From contig NZ_VZPJ01000003.1 in assembly GCF_008801605.1 (NCBI RefSeq), positions 62,001-126,000 of the forward strand: DNA of 64,000 nucleotides, read 5' to 3'. This DNA comes from Pseudomonas brassicacearum subsp. brassicacearum (GTDB lineage Bacteria; Pseudomonadota; Gammaproteobacteria; Pseudomonadales; Pseudomonadaceae). Below, in pieces: positions 50,714 through 60,513 of this stretch. The number at the start of each line of letters is the position of its first letter. Position 1 is the stretch's first letter. The position numbers were made by a program, and so were the translations under genes. A model generated the notes under the pieces. That model did no database searches. It saw only the letters and a program-made list of their open reading frames with translations, and was not told the origin of the DNA.

Positions 50714-51997
50714 ATGCGCGTGATGAAGTGGAGCATGATCGCACTGGCTGTATCGGCCGGTACCTCGCAGTTCGCAATGGCGTCCTCCCAAGAGGAATCT
50801 AAAGGTTTCATTGAAGACCAAAGCCTGACCGCAAAAACTCGTCTTGAGTACATGAACCGCGACCAACGTAACGGCGGCGGCAACATTGCTCTGCCAGGTG
50901 GCGGCTTCAAAAATGGCTACCGTGAAGATACCGGTATTAGTGAGCTGCTCATTTACAAATCCGGCTTCACACAAGGCACTATCGGTGTCGGTGTTGACGC
51001 ATTCGCAGGCGGCACCGCACGTCTGGACGGTGGCGAAGGCCGTCAGGGCAACAACCTGTTTGCTTCCGACGACGAAGGCAAGCCTGAACACACACAATCG
51101 AAAGCCGGCGCTGCTGTTAAATTCCGTCTTTCCGACACCGTCTTGAAATACGGCACCCAACAAACTGAAAGCCCGGTCTTCTCCACCGATGACAGCCGTT
51201 TGTTGCCAGAATTTGCTACCGGTACTTTGATCACCAGCAAGGAAATCAAAGGCCTGGAGCTGAGCGCTGGTCACTTCACCGCGATGAGCGGGCAGCAGAA
51301 CATGGGCCACGACAGCATCAATGGCGCACATTCTAAAGGCCTGACTTCCGCTGACATCGCTGGCGCAACCTACCAGTTCACCGACAATTTCGTGGCTGGC
51401 GTTGCGGCTTCCGATGTCGATGACTACTTCAAGAAGCAATACGTCAACCTGAACTACACCCTGCCGATCGACGATTCGCAAGCGCTGAACTTCGACTTCA
51501 ACGGCTATAAGAGCAAGAGCCAAGGTCAAGAGCTGGCAGGCGATGTCGACAACCGCATCTGGTCCCTTGCAGCTGCGTACAGCCTCGGCGCTCACAAGTT
51601 CACCCTGGCGCATCAGCGCTCTAGCGGTGACACTGGTTACGTTTACGGCGTAGACGGTGGCGGCACGATTTTCCTGGCCAACTCCATCCAATACTCCGAC
51701 TTTAACTTCGCCGACGAGCGTTCGTGGCAGGCTCGTTATGACCTGAACATGAAAACCTACGGCGTACCAGGTCTGAGCTTCATGACCCGTTACGTTAAGG
51801 GTGACAACATCTCCACCGATACCGGTGAAGGTAAAGAACACGAATGGGACATCGAAACCAAATACGTACTGCAGAGCGGTCCAGCCAAAGACCTCTCGTT
51901 CCGTGTACGTCAGGCGTTCTATCGTGCGTCCTCTAACGTCACTGGCGACGTTAACGACTTCCGCGTAATCGTCGAATACCCACTGAGCATCTTGTAA
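50714..51997 (+). CDS. OprD-family outer membrane porin
   Basis: A 427-residue OprD-family porin for small substrates such as basic amino acids, peptides or organic acids. A signal peptide ends near AMASS (about residue 24). FIEDQSLTAKTRLEYMNRD at the mature N-terminus, repeated beta-strand pattern and final YPLSIL strand are typical. AAAGGAG precedes the ATG. The neighbours dps, csd, slyX and HIT match the oprD locus of P. aeruginosa as I recall it, so it may be the positional counterpart, but subfamily and substrate cannot be settled here. Less GC-rich codon use than neighbours suggests high expression. Confidence 0.93.
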   Translation: MRVMKWSMIALAVSAGTSQFAMASSQEESKGFIEDQSLTAKTRLEYMNRDQRNGGGNIALPGGGFKNGYREDTGISELLIYKSGFTQGTIGVGVDAFAGGTARLDGGEGRQGNNLFASDDEGKPEHTQSKAGAAVKFRLSDTVLKYGTQQTESPVFSTDDSRLLPEFATGTLITSKEIKGLELSAGHFTAMSGQQNMGHDSINGAHSKGLTSADIAGATYQFTDNFVAGVAASDVDDYFKKQYVNLNYTLPIDDSQALNFDFNGYKSKSQGQELAGDVDNRIWSLAAAYSLGAHKFTLAHQRSSGDTGYVYGVDGGGTIFLANSIQYSDFNFADERSWQARYDLNMKTYGVPGLSFMTRYVKGDNISTDTGEGKEHEWDIETKYVLQSGPAKDLSFRVRQAFYRASSNVTGDVNDFRVIVEYPLSIL

Positions 51998-52033
51998 TTC
52001 AGTGCTAATTCGATAGCTGCACCCGCAACAAAC

Positions 52034-52070
52034 AAAAACCGCTCACCTGATCCAGGTGAGCGGTTTTTTT
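52034..52070 (+). terminator. Terminator of the porin gene
   Basis: AAAACCGCTCACCTG / CAGGTGAGCGGTTTT with a three-base loop and a run of seven T, 37 bases after the stop. Confidence 0.94.
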
Positions 52071-52160
52071 ATTTCGACTGCATTCAGTCTTTATACAACT
52101 TCTTAATTAGCAAGCTAACTAAACATAACCTGACCCCAGCGCCAGGTTATAGTCGAATCA

Positions 52161-53003
52161 TTATTGCGCTGGCCCTTCCTGAACGACCCGAATCACTCGC
52201 TGTGGAAACGGAATATCAATACCCGCGTCCTTCAAGCGATCCCGCGCCTGCTCATTGAGCATGAACATCACGTTCCAATAATCCGCCGTCTTGACCCAAA
52301 TGCGCAGCGACACCGTGATGGAACTGTCGCCCAAGGTGGAAATCACCGCTTCAGGCGCTGGATCAGCCAGCACGCGCTCATCCTTGGCCAACGCCAACAA
52401 CACTTCCCGGGCTTTTTGCAGGTCAGCCTGATAATCCACGCCTACATCGAACACGACCTTGCGGGTCGGCTGGCGATTGGTATTGGTGATGATGCCGTTC
52501 GAAAGATTGCCGTTTGGCACGATGACAGTCTTGTTGTCACCGGTGCGAATCACGGTGTGGAAGATCTGGATGCTGTCGACCGTACCGGCCACACCCTGGG
52601 CTTCGATCCAGTCACCAATGCGGAACGGGCGGAACAGCAGGATCAGCACGCCACCGGCGAAGTTCGCCAGGCTGCCTTGCAAGGCCAGGCCAATCGCCAG
52701 GCCGGCGGCACCGATGGCGGCGACGAATGAGGTGGTTTCCACGCCGATCATCGAAGCGACGCTGACGATCAGCAATATCTTCAGGATGATGTTGGCCAGG
52801 GTACTGATAAACCCTTGCAGCGCCAGGTCGGCGTTACGCAAGGCCAGCAGCGCGCCGAGTTTCTGCGTCACTTTGTTGATCAACCACCAGCCGATGGCCA
52901 GGGTGATGACGGCCAGCAACACGCGGCTGCCGTATTCCATGATCATGGGGATCCAGGTCTGGGAAGCCTTGACCAGGTTGTCCACTTCAGCATTCAAATC
53001 CAT
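52161..53003 (-). CDS. Small-conductance mechanosensitive channel (MscS type)
   Basis: A 280-residue MscS-like channel that relieves turgor on osmotic downshock. Three helices at about 19-41, 64-85 and 92-120; the pore helix reads GLAIGLALQGSLANFAGG (101-118), followed by the beta domain PFRIGDWIEAQGVAGTVDSI. Length equals E. coli MscS. Single gene, downstream of yajQ on the same strand with an intervening palindrome. Confidence 0.94.
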   Translation of the reverse strand: MDLNAEVDNLVKASQTWIPMIMEYGSRVLLAVITLAIGWWLINKVTQKLGALLALRNADLALQGFISTLANIILKILLIVSVASMIGVETTSFVAAIGAAGLAIGLALQGSLANFAGGVLILLFRPFRIGDWIEAQGVAGTVDSIQIFHTVIRTGDNKTVIVPNGNLSNGIITNTNRQPTRKVVFDVGVDYQADLQKAREVLLALAKDERVLADPAPEAVISTLGDSSITVSLRIWVKTADYWNVMFMLNEQARDRLKDAGIDIPFPQRVIRVVQEGPAQ

Positions 53004-53035
53004 CTTTCTCTCCTATTCCTGTTGCACGCAGCATT

Positions 53036-53071
53036 TTGTAGCGAGGGGGATTTATCCCCTCGCCACAATGT
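53036..53071. repeat. Single palindrome GCGAGGGGGATTTATCCCCTCGCC
   Basis: One unpaired hairpin (GCGAGGGG / CCCCTCGC) sits between yajQ and the mscS gene and may terminate yajQ. Confidence 0.65.
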
Positions 53072-53087
53072 TTAATACAACCCAGTA

Positions 53088-53573
53088 TCAGTCGCGGAAG
53101 TTGTTGAATTGCAGCGGCATACCGAATTCCTTGCCGCGCAGTGCCGCAATGGCTTCTTGCAAGTCGTCACGTTTTTTGCCGGTGACCCGCACCTGCTCGC
53201 CCTGGATGGCGGCTTGCACCTTGAGCTTGGCGTCCTTGATATGAGCGACGATCTTCTTCGCCAGCTCCTTGTCGATGCCTTCCTTGAGCACAGCTTCCTG
53301 TTTCATCAGCTTGCCCGAGGCATAGGCGTCCTTGACCTCAAGGCACTGCACGTCGATCTTGCGCTTGACCAGCGCCAGCTTGAGGATCTCGATCATCGCC
53401 TCGAGCTGGAAATCGGCCTCGGCGGTCAGGTTCACGGTCAGGTCTTTTTCCTTGAACTCGAAACTGCCCTTGCCCTTGAGGTCATAACGACGGTCGAGTT
53501 CCTTGACGGCGTTTTCAACCGCGTTGGTGACTTCGTGTTTGTCCAGTTCGGATACCACGTCGAATGACGGCAT
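53088..53573 (-). CDS. yajQ: YajQ family nucleotide-binding protein
   Basis: A 161-residue YajQ protein beginning [20 protein letters not shown], with two RNP-like halves. The family binds nucleotides; cyclic di-GMP binding is reported for some members. AGAACAC precedes the ATG. Divergent from panE. Confidence 0.94.
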   Translation of the reverse strand: MPSFDVVSELDKHEVTNAVENAVKELDRRYDLKGKGSFEFKEKDLTVNLTAEADFQLEAMIEILKLALVKRKIDVQCLEVKDAYASGKLMKQEAVLKEGIDKELAKKIVAHIKDAKLKVQAAIQGEQVRVTGKKRDDLQEAIAALRGKEFGMPLQFNNFRD

Positions 53574-53652
53574 GTAGTGTTCTCCAAATAAAAAGGCGCG
53601 CCAGTATCAACGGCGCGCGCTTGGCTTATGGTTAAAATCGGGCTCATTATAA

Positions 53653-54633
<981 letters not shown>

Positions 54634-54679
54634 GCAGCGGCTACGCTGGCCCTCGTATTCCTTTTTAGCGACGAGTCTG

Positions 54680-56716
54680 ATGCCATTGCGCCAGCGCCTT
54701 GAAAACCTCCCGGTCGGCCAGAAACTGCTGGCCGCCCTGTTGGTGTTGTTGACCACTGTCCTGCTGGTGGCCAACCTGACCTTTATCAGCGCCGCCTACT
54801 ACATTTCCCAGGAAAGCATGGCACCCCAGGCCCTGCAGACCATTGGCCGGCTGGTGGCCAATCCAAGCCTGATCTCCGACGCCCTGCAGTCGCCACAAAG
54901 CGCCCAACGCTTGCTCGACGAGCTCAACAGCTACGCACCGCTGAGGGCGGCGGCACTGTACGACGGCCAGGGCGAACGCCTGGCGCAGCTGCAACATGCC
55001 GAAAAACTCAAGCTGCCGGACCATTACCGCAATATGCAGGCTTGGCAGGCCGGTGAATTCCGCAGCAACCAGGTCATTACCCTGCCCCGCCCCGGCACGC
55101 TGCCCGGTCATCTGTTGCTGGTAGCCAGCAGCGAATTGCCGACCGCGTTCTACACCGGCACCCTGACCGCCAGCCTCGGCATCCTGATTTTCAGCGTGTT
55201 GCTGTGGCTGATCATTGCCCAGCAGATCAAGCGCCTGATCACCCAGCCGATTCATCAACTCGAAGAACTGTCACGCCAGGTCACCCGCGAAGAGAACTAC
55301 GCCCTGCGTGCCGCACGCGGCAACCACGATGAGATCGGCAGCCTGGCCGAGGCGTTCAACACCATGTTGTCGCGGATCGAAGCCCGGGAGCAGCAACTCA
55401 AGCGCGCGCGGGACGACTCCCAGGCCGCCTACGACCAGGCCCAGGGTTTGGCGGAAGAAACCCGTCATACCAATCGCAAGCTGGAGCTGGAAGTCCAGGT
55501 GCGCAGCAAGATCGAGAAAAAGCTCACCGGTTTCCAGAATTACCTCAACAGCATCATCGACTCGATGCCGTCGGCGCTGATCGCCCTCGACGAGCAACTC
55601 TACGTCACCCAATGGAACCAGGAAGCCAGCGCCCTCTCCGGCACACGGCTGGACGAGGCGCTGAACCAGCCGATTTTCCTCGCCTTCGAACCGCTCAAAC
55701 CCTACCTGCCGCAGCTCAAGCAGACCGTCGAGCAACACACGGTGGCCAAGATCGAACGCGTCACCTGGACCAAGGACGACGAAGCCCGGCACTACGCCCT
55801 CACCTTCTACCCACTGATGGGTGGAGCCGGGCGTGGCGTGGTCATCCGGATCGATGACATCACCCAGCGCCTGTCGCTGGAAGAAATGATGGTGCAATCG
55901 GAGAAAATGCTCTCGGTCGGCGGCCTCGCGGCGGGCATGGCCCATGAAATCAACAACCCGTTGGGGGCGATCCTGCACAACGTGCAGAACATCCGCCGCC
56001 GCCTGTCGCCGGAGCTGCCCAAGAACCTCGAACAGGCCGAGCTGCTGGGTATCCCGTTAGAGGAGGTCAATCGTTATCTCCAGGGTCGGGAGATCCCGCA
56101 GTTGCTCGACGGTATCCAGCAAGCCGGCGCCCGGGCGGCAAAAATCGTCACCCACATGCTCAGTTTCAGTCGTCGCAGTACCCGGCAAATGGCGCCTTGC
56201 GACCTGCCCGCGCTGATCGACCAGGCAGTGGAAATCGCCGGCAACGACTTCGACCTGGCAATCGGTTTCGACTTCAAGGGCCAGGCGATCACCCGTCAGT
56301 TCGATCCGAACCTGGGCCCAGTGCCCGGCACGGCCAACGAGCTGGAACAGGTGCTGCTCAACCTGCTGAAAAACGCCGCCCAGGCGATCCATCAACGTCA
56401 GGACGACAGCGAACCGGGGCGCATCATCCTGCGCACGCGGTTGAATCCACCGTGGGCGGAAATCCAGGTCGAGGACAATGGCATCGGCATGAGCGAGAAC
56501 GTGCGCAAACGTACCTTCGAACCTTTCTTCACCACCAAGGAGATCGGCCAGGGCACGGGCCTCGGGCTGTCGGTCTCGTATTTCATCATCACCAACAACC
56601 ACAAGGGCCAGATGGAAGTGCAGTCGGCGCCGGGTCAAGGCACCTGCTTCACCTTGCGCCTGCCCCTGGCGGGCACTTCGATGGTGCCGCAGGAAAACAG
56701 ACAACTGGAGCGCTGA
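54680..56716 (+). CDS. Sensor histidine kinase, no linked response regulator
   Basis: A 678-residue membrane sensor. Two helices (about 19-41 and 162-185) flank a periplasmic domain. HAMP follows (TQPIHQLEELSRQVTREENY), then a coiled-coil, a PAS domain (about 290-395, SIIDSMPSALIALDEQLYVT), HisKA with GMAHEINNPLGAILHNVQNI and the ATPase domain (NLLKNAAQAI, DNGIGM, GTGLGLSVS). Start at 54680 chosen to give the first helix; the frame is open upstream into panE. In P. aeruginosa the corresponding gene (next to panE; PA4398 in memory) affects swarming and biofilm. No regulator gene adjoins it here. Confidence 0.9.
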   Translation: MPLRQRLENLPVGQKLLAALLVLLTTVLLVANLTFISAAYYISQESMAPQALQTIGRLVANPSLISDALQSPQSAQRLLDELNSYAPLRAAALYDGQGERLAQLQHAEKLKLPDHYRNMQAWQAGEFRSNQVITLPRPGTLPGHLLLVASSELPTAFYTGTLTASLGILIFSVLLWLIIAQQIKRLITQPIHQLEELSRQVTREENYALRAARGNHDEIGSLAEAFNTMLSRIEAREQQLKRARDDSQAAYDQAQGLAEETRHTNRKLELEVQVRSKIEKKLTGFQNYLNSIIDSMPSALIALDEQLYVTQWNQEASALSGTRLDEALNQPIFLAFEPLKPYLPQLKQTVEQHTVAKIERVTWTKDDEARHYALTFYPLMGGAGRGVVIRIDDITQRLSLEEMMVQSEKMLSVGGLAAGMAHEINNPLGAILHNVQNIRRRLSPELPKNLEQAELLGIPLEEVNRYLQGREIPQLLDGIQQAGARAAKIVTHMLSFSRRSTRQMAPCDLPALIDQAVEIAGNDFDLAIGFDFKGQAITRQFDPNLGPVPGTANELEQVLLNLLKNAAQAIHQRQDDSEPGRIILRTRLNPPWAEIQVEDNGIGMSENVRKRTFEPFFTTKEIGQGTGLGLSVSYFIITNNHKGQMEVQSAPGQGTCFTLRLPLAGTSMVPQENRQLER

Positions 56717-56718
56717 GC

Positions 56719-57300
56719 ATGGTTTTTCGCCTGTCGAAGATTTACACCCGCACCGGCGACAAAGGTGAAACCGGGTTGGGCGATGGTCGCCGCGTGGCAA
56801 AGGACCACCCACGGGTCGAGGCCATCGGCGAAGTGGATACACTGAATAGCCAGCTGGGGTTGTTGCTGGCCGGGCTCGCCACTGAAACGACCCGACATCC
56901 GGGGCTGAAGGAGGTCAGTGACGTGCTGGCGCCTTGTCAGCACCGTCTGTTCGACCTCGGCGGGGAACTGGCGATGCCGGCTTATCAGGCCTTGAACGTG
57001 GCGGAAATCGAGCGACTGGAAGCGGCGATCGATGGGTGGAACGAGGAGTTGGGCCCCCTGGAAAACTTCATCCTGCCCGGTGGCTCGGCGCTGGTGGCTC
57101 AGGCCCACGTCTGCCGCAGCCTGGCCCGCAGCGCCGAGCGCCGTTGTCAGCAACTGAACGCGGTGGAACCGCTGGCCGGGCCGGGGCTGGCCTATATCAA
57201 TCGGTTATCGGATCTGCTGTTCGTGGCCGCGCGGGTCATTGCCCGGCGGCAAGGGGTGGCAGAGGTGCTTTGGGTGGCGGCGGCCAAGCCTGAGGGCTGA
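56719..57300 (+). CDS. PduO-type cob(I)alamin adenosyltransferase
   Basis: A 193-residue ATP:cob(I)alamin adenosyltransferase of the PduO/EutT fold. ATP-binding TRTGDKGETGL is at residues 10-20, LGGELAMPA and the C-terminal RLSDLLFVAAR helix complete the family. It makes adenosylcobalamin. Begins two bases after the kinase stop with GGAG upstream, so it is probably cotranscribed with the kinase gene. A larger frame-shifted reading frame upstream is not used. Confidence 0.93.
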   Translation: MVFRLSKIYTRTGDKGETGLGDGRRVAKDHPRVEAIGEVDTLNSQLGLLLAGLATETTRHPGLKEVSDVLAPCQHRLFDLGGELAMPAYQALNVAEIERLEAAIDGWNEELGPLENFILPGGSALVAQAHVCRSLARSAERRCQQLNAVEPLAGPGLAYINRLSDLLFVAARVIARRQGVAEVLWVAAAKPEG

Positions 57301-57310
57301 TCACCTGCAT

Positions 57311-57421
57311 GATCGTTCCCCACGCTCTGCGTGGGAACGCAGCCCGGGACGCTCCGCGTCCCTCCAGAGCCGAACGCGGAGCGTCCGTTGAGGCATTCCC
57401 ACGCGGAGCGTGGGAACGATC
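57311..57421. repeat. Palindromic repeat, family 3 (copy 2)
   Basis: Outer arms GATCGTTCCCCACGCTCTGC / GCGGAGCGTGGGAACGATC and inner arms GGACGCTCCGCGT / ACGCGGAGCGTCC, as at 26362-26470, again between convergent genes. Confidence 0.9.
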
Positions 57422-57435
57422 AGTTCACTGCAGCT

Positions 57436-58380
57436 TCAAGCCTCAGGCCAAAACGCCCGAATCCCCGCCACACCTTGCGCCCCGGCCTCCCAGGCTTTTT
57501 GCCGCTCGCCAGGCCCGACCCCACCCAACAGATAAACCGGCCTGTTGAAGCCCTCGATCAAGCGTGCGGCCTCGGCCCACCCCAACGGCTGTGCGTCAGG
57601 GTGGGTCTGGGTCGGCTGCACCGGCGAGAGCGTCACGAAGTCCACGTCCATCTGCTGCGCCAGGGACAGTTCCTCGGCGCTATGGCAGGAGGCCGCCAGC
57701 CAGCGGTCCTTGCCAAACGGTCGACCGGCCGCTGCATGCTTGCGCAACTGCGCGGCGGTAATGTGCCAGCCGGCGGAAGGAAAATCTCCCAGCCATTCGA
57801 ACGGCCCCTTGAGCATCAGCTGGGCCTTGCCGGCACACAGCCCCGCCGCATCCACCGCCAGATCGCGGTATTTCGGGTCGTAACCACCGGGGGCACGTAG
57901 CTGGACCAACTTGATCCCGCCGGCAATCGCCTTCTGCATGCCGCGCAGCAAGGCCGGCGTCTCAAGGCCGTCAGGCGTGATCAGGTACTGACCCGGCAAA
58001 CGGGCCGCAGCGACGATCGGCTGATTGGCCGCCGGGAACTCATAGTTCGTCAGGTCGCGGGCCGTCACCCAGGCCAACGGCTGCCCTTCGGCGCCGTGGG
58101 GCTCGCCGGTGAACGCCGAGACTTCCCAGACATCCAGCAACACCTGTTTGTCCGGGTAGTCGTGACGCACCTTGATCAACGGCCGGGCGGCATCGACGAC
58201 AATACCCAGCTCTTCATGAAGTTCGCGGGCCAGGGCGGTTTCGACGGATTCATCGGCCTCGACCTTGCCACCGGGGAACTCCCACAGGCCACCCTGGTGC
58301 TGGGTGTCGGCCCGTCGGGCGATCAGGATTTTACCGGCGGCATCGCGAATGACCGCTGCCGCCACATGGACTCGTTTCAC
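57436..58380 (-). CDS. MutT-ThiE fusion (Nudix hydrolase plus thiamine phosphate synthase-like)
   Basis: A 314-residue two-domain protein. The N-terminal Nudix domain carries the box G38-x5-E44-x7-R52-E53-x2-E56-E57 (GGKVEADESVETALARELHEELG), as in MutT that removes oxidised dGTP. The C-terminal half (about 135-314) is a ThiE-like TIM barrel (IKLVQLRAPGG, AACHSAEEL-like ASCHSAEEL, DFVTLSPVQPT, YLLGGVGPG). The start is GTG at 58380, overlapping the GST stop (GTGA). MutT-ThiE fusions are common in Pseudomonas; the role of the second half is unproved. Confidence 0.9.
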   Translation of the reverse strand: MKRVHVAAAVIRDAAGKILIARRADTQHQGGLWEFPGGKVEADESVETALARELHEELGIVVDAARPLIKVRHDYPDKQVLLDVWEVSAFTGEPHGAEGQPLAWVTARDLTNYEFPAANQPIVAAARLPGQYLITPDGLETPALLRGMQKAIAGGIKLVQLRAPGGYDPKYRDLAVDAAGLCAGKAQLMLKGPFEWLGDFPSAGWHITAAQLRKHAAAGRPFGKDRWLAASCHSAEELSLAQQMDVDFVTLSPVQPTQTHPDAQPLGWAEAARLIEGFNRPVYLLGGVGPGERQKAWEAGAQGVAGIRAFWPEA

Positions 58381-59009
58381 CGCGCAGTGTCCTCCAGGCC
58401 AGCTTGTTGCCACGCCTTGAACGCCGGCCATTGATAAAGGGTTTCGACGTAGGCCTCATCGACCTCCGACAGTTTCACCTGATAAGTGCGCAAGCGCACG
58501 GCAACAGGGGCAAAAAACGCATCGACCAGGCTCACGCGGCCAAACAGGTAGGGACCGGTTTCGGTCGCCGCGGCACGGCATTCGGCCCACAGCGCCAGCA
58601 CCCGCTCGATTTCCGCCTGGACGTCAGCCGGCATGGGCGACAGCGGTGCATCGTGCAGCAGGTCAAAGGGCATGTTGCTGCGGATGGCGAAGAAACCGCT
58701 GTGCATTTGTGCACAGGCCGACCGCGCCTGGGCCCGGGCGGCCACATCCTTTGGCCAGAGGCCGGCATCCGGGAACTGTTCAGCCAGGTATTCGGCAATC
58801 GCCAGGGAATCGGCGATCACGCCGAACTCGGTCTTGAGCAACGGGACCTTGGCCGTGGCCGAATACTTGAGCAGCTTCTCGCGGGTGTCGGGTTGGTCGA
58901 GCCTGACCAGCTCTTCGGTGTACTTTGCGCCGGTCAGCGCCAGGGCCAACGCGCCGCGCAGGGACCAGGAAGATAGATCTTTGTCGCCGATGATCAGGTG
59001 CAGGCTCAT
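58377..59009 (-). CDS. Glutathione S-transferase family protein
   Basis: A 210-residue GST-like protein. The N-terminal thioredoxin-fold domain has DKDLSSWSLRGALAL (the SSWS motif of the zeta-like group, with a putative active-site Ser at about 14) and KVPLLKTEFGVIADSLAIAEYL (cis-Pro and ADS). All-helical C-terminal domain follows. The frame is open upstream; the ATG at 59009 with AAAGGA is used. Its stop overlaps the MutT-ThiE start by four bases, so the two are coupled. Confidence 0.9.
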   Translation of the reverse strand: MSLHLIIGDKDLSSWSLRGALALALTGAKYTEELVRLDQPDTREKLLKYSATAKVPLLKTEFGVIADSLAIAEYLAEQFPDAGLWPKDVAARAQARSACAQMHSGFFAIRSNMPFDLLHDAPLSPMPADVQAEIERVLALWAECRAAATETGPYLFGRVSLVDAFFAPVAVRLRTYQVKLSEVDEAYVETLYQWPAFKAWQQAGLEDTAR

Positions 59010-59054
59010 GTCTGGATTCCTTTCTTGTGGTTCTGAGGGTGTCTGTTCTGACGC

Positions 59055-59150
59055 CATCGCGAGCAAGCTCGCTCCCACAGTGGATTTGTGTTGAGACCAC
59101 TATCGATGCCACTCAACAAATCCCTGTGGGAGCGAGCTTGCTCGCGATTG
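59055..59150. repeat. REP doublet, family 1 (copy F), reversed order
   Basis: Here the halves are in the opposite order from the other copies: TCGCGAGCAAGCTCGCTCCCACA comes first and TGTGGGAGCGAGCTTGCTCGCGA second (landmarks only). It lies between argJ and the GST gene. Confidence 0.85.
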
Positions 59151-59172
59151 GAGCAGCTCGGTCCCGGGCCTG

Positions 59173-60390
59173 TTAAGTCCGGTACTCAGCGTTGATCTTG
59201 ACGTACTCGTGGGACAGGTCGGTGGTCCAGATCGTTTCGCTGCAATCCCCACGTCCCAGCTCGATACGGATGGTGATTTCTTCCTGCTGCATCACAGCCG
59301 CGCCCTGGGCTTCGGTGTAGGTCGCAGCGCGAGCGCCTTGGCTGGCGATGCAGACTTCACCGAGGAACACGTCGATCTTGCTCACGTCCAGCTCAGGCAC
59401 GCCGGCACGGCCAACGGCAGCGAGGATCCGGCCCCAGTTCGGGTCGGAGGCGAACAGCGCGGTCTTGATCAGCGGCGAGTGGGCCACGGTGTAGCCGACA
59501 TCCAGGCATTCCTGATGATTGCCACCGCCATTGACCTGCACGGTCACGAACTTGGTCGCGCCTTCGCCGTCACGGACGATGGCCTGGGCCACTTCCATGC
59601 ACACTTCGAACACCGCCTGCTTCAGGGCCGCGAACAGCGGGCCGCTGGCTTCGGTGATTTCCGGCAGGCTGGCCTTGCCGGTGGCGATCAGCATGCAGCA
59701 GTCGTTGGTGGAGGTATCACCGTCGATGGTGATGCGGTTGAACGATTTGTTGGCACCGTCAAGCATCAGGTCTTGCAGCACCTGGCGCGAGACTTTGGCG
59801 TCGGTGGCGATGTAGCCGAGCATGGTCGCCATGTTCGGGCGGATCATGCCGGCGCCTTTGCTGATACCGGTGACGGTGATGATCACGCCATCATGCTCGA
59901 ACTGGCGGCTCGCGCCCTTGGGCAAGGTGTCGGTGGTCATGATGCCGGTGGCGGCTGCTGCCCAGTTGTTTTCCGACAGATCATCGAGAGCGGCTTGCAA
60001 CGCGCCTTCGATCTTCTCGACCGGCAACGGCTCGCCGATCACGCCGGTGGAATACGGCAGCACCTGGCTGGCATCGACACCGGTCAGTTGCGCCAACTTT
60101 GCGCAGGTGCGCTCGGCAGCGGCCAGGCCTGGCGCGCCGGTGCCGGCGTTGGCGTTACCGGTGTTGGTCAGCAGGTAACGCACCGGCCCCTGCACGCGCT
60201 GCTTGGCCAGGATGACCGGCGCGGCGCAAAAGGCATTGAGGGTGAACACGCCAGCGACCGTCGAGCCTTCGGCGCAACGCATGACCACGACGTCCTTGCG
60301 CCCGGGGCGCTTGATGCCCGCCGAGGCAATACCGAGTTCAAAACCGGCAACCGGGTGCAACGTTGGCAACGGACCAAGACCAACAGCCAT
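59173..60390 (-). CDS. argJ: Glutamate N-acetyltransferase / amino-acid acetyltransferase
   Basis: A 405-residue bifunctional ornithine acetyltransferase that recycles the acetyl group in arginine synthesis. The autoproteolysis site, with Thr189 as new N-terminal nucleophile, is in [14 protein letters not shown]. The frame opens 66 bases earlier; the ATG at 60390 with AAGGAGCG in front is used. A leader hairpin ACCGTC/GACGGT lies at 60422-60441. Confidence 0.96.
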   Translation of the reverse strand: MAVGLGPLPTLHPVAGFELGIASAGIKRPGRKDVVVMRCAEGSTVAGVFTLNAFCAAPVILAKQRVQGPVRYLLTNTGNANAGTGAPGLAAAERTCAKLAQLTGVDASQVLPYSTGVIGEPLPVEKIEGALQAALDDLSENNWAAAATGIMTTDTLPKGASRQFEHDGVIITVTGISKGAGMIRPNMATMLGYIATDAKVSRQVLQDLMLDGANKSFNRITIDGDTSTNDCCMLIATGKASLPEITEASGPLFAALKQAVFEVCMEVAQAIVRDGEGATKFVTVQVNGGGNHQECLDVGYTVAHSPLIKTALFASDPNWGRILAAVGRAGVPELDVSKIDVFLGEVCIASQGARAATYTEAQGAAVMQQEEITIRIELGRGDCSETIWTTDLSHEYVKINAEYRT

Positions 60391-60453
60391 GAATGCGCTC
60401 CTTAAATGAGATGTATATCGGCACCGTCTCCATCGGGACGGTAGATCAAATGG

Positions 60454-60488
60454 CAAAACGCCGCGACGGCTGGAAGCCGGTCGCGGCG
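60454..60488 (-). terminator. Terminator of secA
   Basis: On the minus strand CGCCGCGACCGGC / GCCGTCGCGGCG is followed by TTTTG, 26 bases after the secA stop. Imperfect at one pair. Confidence 0.85.
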
Positions 60489-60513
60489 CGGGTCGTTCAG
60501 CGTTGAAACGGGA

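Noticed and set aside
50495..51841. 448-residue minus-strand frame opposite the porin
   Set aside because: Antisense to a clear porin with signal peptide and ribosome site; the frame has no plausible domain.
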